Part shown: one piece after another, positions 59,211 through 64,000 of the stretch
Layout: the number at the start of each line of letters is the position of its first letter
How positions within the stretch are numbered: the first letter of the stretch is position 1
From: JANNBN01 sp031430595
GTDB lineage: Bacteria > Actinomycetota > Acidimicrobiia > Acidimicrobiales > JANYDT01
DNA: 64,000 nucleotides
NCBI GenBank assembly: GCA_031430595.1
Contig: JANPBU010000051.1
Location: 136,944-200,943, forward strand
Direction: 5' to 3'
Notes under the pieces: model-generated
Seen by the model: only the letters and a program-made list of their open reading frames with translations
Databases searched by the model: none
Told to the model about the DNA's origin: nothing
Program-made: the position numbers and the translations under genes

Positions 59211-60266
59211 ATGAGTCGTGGTCGTGCGGGTATCCCGTTGGTAAGCAAGCGTGTTTTCTACATTGAGTTGATGAAGACTGGGATTGGTAATTCTGAAGCT
59301 TGTCGCCGGGTTGGAGTCAACCGGAAAACGGGTGATCATTGCGGACGCGGCGCGTGCCGGGGCGACGTGTCGAAGTATCGCAAAGCTTTTGCCGGGCCGT
59401 GCGGTGTCGACGATTTGTCGTGAGATTGAGATCGCCCGGAACAGTCATGCGCAGTCGGGTGAGTATCAGCCATCTAATGCGCAATCAAAAATGCTGGGGC
59501 GGCGGCCACGACCCAAGACACACAAGCTTGCCGACCCGGTCATAAACGAGGCTGTTCAAGGCTTGTTGGAGAAGCAGTGGAGCCCTGAACAGATTTCGGT
59601 TTCGTTGGCCAAACGCGCTGTCGCTGTGCTTATCTCGCCGGAATCAATCTACCGTGGGGTGTTCAATCCGTTGATTACACTACGCCGCGAGAAAGCACTA
59701 CGTACTAGGCGGTTCAGCGACGCAAGCGGCGGCGTGGTGAGAAACCGCAGCGTTTCACGACCCCAATACGACCGTTGATTGAACGGTCTCCAAAGGCCGC
59801 TGGCCGTTCCCAGGCTGGTCATTGGGAAGGTGATTTGATTATTGGTGAGTTCAACGGCTCCGCGATCGGGACGCTCGTGGAACGAGTTACACGAATGACG
59901 ATGCTCGTCCACATCGTTGGCGCTCGGACGGCGGAGCAGCTCAAAGAAGCAATGATTCGCCGGTTCAACGAGTTACCTGCACACTTACGGTTGTCGTTGA
60001 CTTGGGATCAAGGGATTGAGATGGTCCGCCATCACGAGTTCACTGAGGAAACGGGTATTCCCGTGTTCTTTTGCGAGCCTCATTCGCCTGGGCAACGGCC
60101 GAGTAACGAGAACACCAACGGGCCCTTACGCTGTTACTTCCCGAAAGTAACGACCTCCGTGCACAGCCCCGAACGGCTCCTCGAACTCAACGCCCGACCC
60201 CGAAAAACACTCGGATGGGACACCCCGCAGCAACGATTCGATGCACTGAGAATCCAAGCCGTGTAA
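59211..60266 (+). pseudogene. IS30-family transposase with frameshifts
   Basis: Three overlapping or adjacent frames encode parts of one IS30 transposase: the start VFYIELMKTGIGNSEACRRVGV, then STICREIEIARNSHAQSGEYQPSNAQ to WSPEQISVSLAKR, then HWEGDLIIGEFNGSAIGTLVERVTR, LTWDQGIEMVRHHEF and NENTNGPLRCYFPK with the DDE residues. At least two frameshifts (near 59320 and 59775) break it. It has been lost as an active element. Confidence 0.85.
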
Positions 60267-60272
60267 GCAACG

Positions 60273-60318
60273 ACCGATAGAACCCGCCGAGACGTAATAG
60301 TTGAAAGTGGGGCCAAAT
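60273..60318. repeat. Right copy of 46-base direct repeat
   Basis: Begins 7 bases after the IS30 transposase stop, so it belongs to the end of an IS30 element. The left copy may be the end of an earlier neighbouring insertion. Confidence 0.7.
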
Positions 60319-60794
60319 CAGACCAGCGTTCTCAGCCGTTGTACGGGGCACGCAAATTGTTGATGCTCGCGGCGGAGAAACTTGATCCGACCACCCGGAA
60401 ACGACTCGATGTGCTCCTTGCGTTCGGTGACCCGCATGGTGCTGTGTTCGAGGCGTGGGAAGCGAAAGAGAACACCCGTGACTTGTACACGTTGTGGGGT
60501 GAACCGGACCTGGCTGCGTTGTGGATCGATTCGATCATCGAAGACGGTCGTGGTTCGAACGTGAAAGAGATTCGTGGGCTCGCGCGGACACTCAAGCAGT
60601 GGCGTAAACCGATACTTGCTTGGCATACAACGGGTGCATCGAACGGACCTACCGAGGGTTTGAACTCGATCATCAAGAAGATCAAAAGGGTTGCTGCGGG
60701 GTTCACGAACTTCAACCATTACCGAACCCGGATCCTCCTCGCGATCGGCGGCTGCAACTGGGCACTACTCACCACCCACCCCGCAAGATTGTGA
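60319..60794 (+). pseudogene. ISL3-family transposase, 3' fragment
   Basis: Encodes about 155 residues: PLYGARKLLMLAAEKLDPTTRKRLDVLLAFGDP, then SNGPTEGLNSIIKKIKRVAAGFTNFNHYRTRIL, the C-terminal part of an ISL3 transposase. The 5' part is cut at the IS30 repeat. AGAGCC at 60795-60800 matches the ISL3 terminal sequence GGCTCT in reverse and marks the element end. Confidence 0.82.
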
Positions 60795-60800
60795 AGAGCC

Positions 60801-61024
60801 GTCAAAACGGGGGAACTCCACCACCCGCGTTAACTACGAAGACCGCACATTGCTGCGGGCATCTTTCACGTTCTCCATGTTCCCACCAACAACAAACCCC
60901 ACCTGAGACACCGCCGTGGCAGCAACACCGCTAGTACCAATATCGATTGGTGACTTCACCAAGCGATTTACAGCAGATCGTTAGGCGCCCCGGCAACAAT
61001 GAAAAATCTCGTCGCTGGTTTCAC
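60801..61024. other. Non-coding stretch after ISL3 remnant
   Basis: No gene or strong signal is visible; it is probably old mobile-element sequence before the lipoprotein gene end. Confidence 0.3.
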
Positions 61025-61864
61025 TCACCTCGGGAGCTCTTCGAGCGCTTCATAAAAATCGAAGTAGTCACGAGGCCCAAAACCCTCAAGGTCAGTAGAC
61101 TGCACAAAAAACATTTGGTCTGACTTAACCGCTTTCAGGTTTTTCCAACGAGCATCTTCAGCGATTTCATTTGGCACCTTCCCTTCGTTCAAGACGTTTG
61201 AGAAGAAAATTACGTCTGGATCGATATCAACAAGTTCATCCAAACTTACGTCGAGACGGTAATTCTTGGTGGTGCCATCAAGAACCCTCACAAAGTACTT
61301 GGCCAGTAACGAATCCTCATCCGACGGCGCAATCGCGTCGTTGTTAAAATAGGGTACATTGTCGCTCGACCCGGACAACCATACCGCTGTCATCGTTAGG
61401 CCCTGAGGAGAGACACTGTTTTGCTCAGCCTTTTTCAGATCGACAACCAAGCGGGCCGCCTCCGACTTTCGGTCAACCGCCTCCCCGACACGGCGAATGT
61501 CTCGGTAAAGTTCAGAAAGCCCCTGACCACTCAATCGGAGGACTGGAATGTCATCCGGTAACTTTTGTGAGCCAGGGGAACTATCCACAATGAGACCCGG
61601 TTTACGTATGCTCGAATAGGTACGCAATTCGGTGAGTGGGTCTGGATCTCCATATATCGACCCGTAGTAGGGGAAGAACTTGACATCCGGAACGCCGATT
61701 CCCGAGAAGATTTGTGCGCAGCGCGTCGTCAAACAGACAGGACGAACTATGGGCGGCCCAGGGGAAACCGACCGTGATCCAACCTGCCCACACCCAACCA
61801 CGAAAATCGCCAAACTGCCGATGAAAGAGCGAGCCAGTGCACCGCATTTTTTTGGTCGGCTCAT
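61025..61864 (-). CDS. Lipoprotein, periplasmic-binding-protein-like
   Basis: A 279-residue predicted lipoprotein; the signal FIGSLAIFVVGC ends at the lipidated Cys near residue 25. The rest looks like a TroA/BtuF-type binding fold: GVPDVKFFPYYG, a helix SELYRDIRRVGEAVDRKSEAARLVVDL, and LVDIDPDVIFFSNVLNEG...DARWKNLKAVKSDQMFFV. No transporter genes are nearby. Its ATG overlaps the stop of the Rhs C-terminal frame (TGATG), so translation is coupled. In polymorphic toxin loci the gene after the toxin is usually the immunity gene, so this may be a membrane-anchored immunity protein; otherwise it is an orphan binding protein. Confidence 0.72.
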   Translation of the reverse strand: MSRPKKCGALARSFIGSLAIFVVGCGQVGSRSVSPGPPIVRPVCLTTRCAQIFSGIGVPDVKFFPYYGSIYGDPDPLTELRTYSSIRKPGLIVDSSPGSQKLPDDIPVLRLSGQGLSELYRDIRRVGEAVDRKSEAARLVVDLKKAEQNSVSPQGLTMTAVWLSGSSDNVPYFNNDAIAPSDEDSLLAKYFVRVLDGTTKNYRLDVSLDELVDIDPDVIFFSNVLNEGKVPNEIAEDARWKNLKAVKSDQMFFVQSTDLEGFGPRDYFDFYEALEELPR

Positions 61865-62511
61865 CACTTTGCGATCTTTTCGGTGAGCACGATCCCGGTC
61901 GAGGTTCCGCCGCCAAAACCTTTCCCTCCAACGCCGATCGATGCTGACCAAATGTAATCTGCAGGGTCGTTCGGCACCGTCGTTTTTCCTGTCGTTGGAT
62001 CGAAGCCAATAGAAATACAGACCTGAAAAGAACCAAGGGCTGAGCCGGTCGTGCAGGCAGTCCAACCGAGAGTCTGCTCCACGGTTGTTGCGTTACTCAC
62101 CATTCTGCTTGGTCCCACTCCGGCACTCGCCTGCAGTCCAACGGAATAGCCCACCGATTTCGTTTTGAATTTTTCTTTGCCAACAGTCATGTCGCACACT
62201 TGCGCTTCTACGCCGTATACGAGAGCGACCCCACCACCAACGCAAGTCCCTTGCGCCGGAGCTTCGTTCTTCCCTGCGAACATCGCTGCCGCATCCTTCA
62301 CCATCTTCTTTTGAATATTCTCGAAAAGCTTTTTCCATTCCTTCGCGGTAAGTGTCGGTGAGATCGATTTGGGCATCGTTTTCTTCTTGATGTTTTCTGC
62401 CTGCCTGTTTCTCTCAGCTGAGCTCATATCCAAACACTGGTAAATGTTTTCGTCGCGAGGAGGATACGGCTTCCCGTTCTCGTCGAGGTAACAGTTGCCG
62501 TTGGCATCCAT
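61864..62511 (-). CDS. Rhs C-terminal (toxin-like) domain in its own frame
   Basis: About 215 residues starting MDANGNCYLDENGKPYPPRDENIYQCLD, typical of the region after the Rhs core, then a Lys-rich helical part (KEWKKLFENIQKKMVKDAAAMF). A Gly/Ser/Thr-rich beta region follows, with GVALVYGVEAQVCDMTVGK and GVGGKGFGGGTSTGIVL. I do not recognise a toxin family. The reading frame is +1 to the Rhs core, which stops 14 bases upstream; the residues before the ATG in this frame (PVDTRRF) look like Rhs too, so the two were probably one protein before a frameshift. Confidence 0.6.
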   Translation of the reverse strand: MDANGNCYLDENGKPYPPRDENIYQCLDMSSAERNRQAENIKKKTMPKSISPTLTAKEWKKLFENIQKKMVKDAAAMFAGKNEAPAQGTCVGGGVALVYGVEAQVCDMTVGKEKFKTKSVGYSVGLQASAGVGPSRMVSNATTVEQTLGWTACTTGSALGSFQVCISIGFDPTTGKTTVPNDPADYIWSASIGVGGKGFGGGTSTGIVLTEKIAK

Positions 62512-62524
62512 GAACCGTCTCGTA

Positions 62525-63597
62525 TCAACCGGGCCGCGGAACCGAAAACGGATTCGAATCCGGGCCTGAACCACCAGTCGAAGCACTAGGTCCAACGCCA
62601 GGAGTAGTTGTCCCCGCAGCAAGATCGTCAAACGAAACGCGACTCGTGCCAGCCGCCGTCGAAATGGCGACGCCAACGTCGTTCGATACCCAGATCACAG
62701 CATTCCCCTCTTCGTCGTCATAAATGTCAACAACAGGGTCACGATCACCACGTTGGTATTTGTCGTTGAACGCGTCGGCCGGGTCGTCGTACAGTTCACC
62801 GGTCTGCTGCAAATGTGCTGACTGGCAAGCGTTATCGCACCCAGCCGGAGCAGCCACCCTGCCAGTCGGATCACTGTACTTCAACGGGTTGTTTAGCCCG
62901 TATGTGTACCTGTTAAGGGTCGCGTAGGCGCCGACCTCACCAGGGTACGTGTCCCTCGCTGTGAATGTCCCGGTGTTCGGCTGATACCAGCGTGCCGCCA
63001 TCCACACCAACCCAGACGTCGGGTCGGTCCAGTCACCCTGAAACCCTGTTGCCGGTGTTGCACCGGTCGTACCCAACGTTTTGCCCCACGGATCCCGCAC
63101 CGTACTATCCGCAACAACACCCGTCGTGGGGTTCAATGTGAAACTGATGTCACCATGCCTGTCAGACCCGGCCAGAAGAAACACCCCGGCCCTCGTCACA
63201 CCAGCTAGGCCGCCTGATGGTGACCTTGTGTACGTCGCTACACCGTCAGATACCGGATCAGTCTCTGCGCCCGCGTACCCAAAGGTTGTTGCGGTGCCTT
63301 GTGTTCTCGTGGTAACCCGGTCCAACGAATCGTACGCGTACGTGACAGTGCCAGCCTGCGTCAACCGGTCTAACCCATCATGCGCATATGACGCCGCACC
63401 AGTACCCGTCGTAGACACCAGCGTCCCGCGTGCCGACCAGTTATATGTTGTACCCGCACCCGTCATCAAACGGTTCCGTGCATCATAACTGAACGTTTGA
63501 CCATCAGCACTAGTCCGGTTCCCGCCAGCATCGAACCCATACGATTTCGTGACACCACCAACCGTTGTTGACGTCAACCGTTGACCCTTGTCATAAC
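62525..63597 (-). pseudogene. Rhs-core protein, 5' part removed by IS, 3' frameshifted
   Basis: Encodes Rhs/YD repeats (RYDKGQRLTSTT, YGFDAGGNRTSADGQTFSYDARNRL, YAYDSLDRVTTRTQ) and the Rhs core ending, GLVWMAARWYQPNTGTFTARD followed by LNRYTYGLNNPLKYSDPTG. The frame enters from the ISL3 end at 63598 with a stop inside the IS, so the large N-terminal part is lost or lies elsewhere. At the 3' end it stops after SVPRPG where similarity continues in the +1 frame. Rhs proteins are cell-surface or secreted toxin carriers. Confidence 0.8.
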
Positions 63598-63601
63598 GGC
63601 T

Positions 63602-64000
63602 CTACGCGTTTGACGCGGCTTGGGGTTTTGGGGTTGGTGTCGTCCATGATGTTAGTCGGAGTGCTTGGTATTGGCATTTGAGGGTGTAGTTGGTGGTGTT
63701 GCGGTAGCCGTATCCGGTTCGTTTTGTTGCTTTGATGGTCCGGTTTCTGCCTTCGGTTTTGCCGTTAGTGATGCGGTGATCGAAGTAGTTGAGGAACTCG
63801 TTTTCCCAAGCTGAGATCGTGGTGGCGAGCTTGACGAGTTCTTTGATTGGGTGCTCGGCAATGAATTGGTACCAGCTGATGAGCATCCGGTGGGCGTGTT
63901 GGCGGCTGGTTGCTTGTTGGTAAATGCGGCTGAAATCGTGGCGTGCCGCGTACGCGTAAGCGAGTTCACCGATCGGGTCGTCAGGGTCTTGTGTGTCGGC
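63602..64000 (-). mobile_element. ISL3-family insertion sequence, 3' end (continues beyond window)
   Basis: The transposase C-terminus is present: AYAYAARHDFSRIYQQATSRQHAHR, SAWENEFLNYFDHRITNGKTEGRNRTIKATKRTGYGYRN and the final SNA stop. The terminal inverted repeat GGCTCT begins at 63598, only a few bases after the stop codon. The element interrupted the Rhs gene. This frame is intact as far as it goes, so the element may be complete and younger than the ISL3 fragment at 60.5 kb. Confidence 0.85.

Noticed and set aside
60620..60934. 104-codon frame in the ISL3 remnant
   Set aside because: Out of frame with the recognisable transposase and of low-complexity composition.
1..64000. CRISPR array, prophage or conjugative element
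   Set aside because: No regularly spaced direct repeats, phage structural or transfer genes were seen; mobile content is limited to IS remnants.

Overview
The window looks like chromosomal DNA of a moderately GC-rich Actinomycetota, most likely an Acidimicrobiia relative. This is inferred from the gene set: an NDMA-type (mycothiol-associated) alcohol dehydrogenase, a DUF3499-DUF5719-glycosyltransferase block, LCP and several L,D-transpeptidase wall enzymes, a PIN-PhoH protein, and many start codons preceded directly by a TANNNT -10 box, the mark of leaderless transcription. No rRNA, tRNA or CRISPR array was found.

Layout. 1-8.5 kb is housekeeping: prfB (cut by the window edge), secA, an alcohol dehydrogenase on the other strand, hpf, comF, a peroxiredoxin-like gene whose peroxidatic cysteine codon is an in-frame TGA, and PIN-PhoH. 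8.5-20 kb holds a Trm112-like protein, three large polytopic membrane proteins (DUF2079, an unassigned one, and a PTPS-related one), two GT2 enzymes, ahcY and a phosphomannomutase; this looks like polyprenol-linked sugar and envelope metabolism. 20-23.6 kb is a cluster of four L,D-transpeptidase paralogues, two per strand, meeting tail to tail. 23.8-32.6 kb has a secreted DUF5979-type protein, a small zinc-ribbon gene, a CPBP-DUF3499-DUF5719-GT2 operon and a Lys/Ala-rich histone-H1-like gene. 32.7-51.9 kb is a surface polysaccharide locus: a sugar-nucleotide epimerase/reductase, three GT4 and several GT2 enzymes, the ABC exporter Wzt/Wzm, an LCP ligase, a rhomboid-like membrane protein, and two very large glycosyltransferases read divergently. 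52-55 kb returns to housekeeping (hflX, dapF, miaA). 55-64 kb is an accessory region: vapBC, hipBA, remnants of a second hipBA copy and of a duplicated miaA 5' end, a deleted AAA ATPase, fragments of IS21, IS30 and ISL3 elements, and an Rhs gene that has lost its 5' part to an ISL3 element and is followed by a coupled lipoprotein gene.

How it works together. The GTs, Wzm/Wzt and the LCP protein form a coherent path: sugar activation, glycan assembly on a lipid carrier, ABC export and attachment to the wall that the L,D-transpeptidases crosslink. The most notable single item is the probable selenocysteine-containing peroxiredoxin at 6608-7087, with a candidate bacterial SECIS hairpin placed correctly after the UGA.
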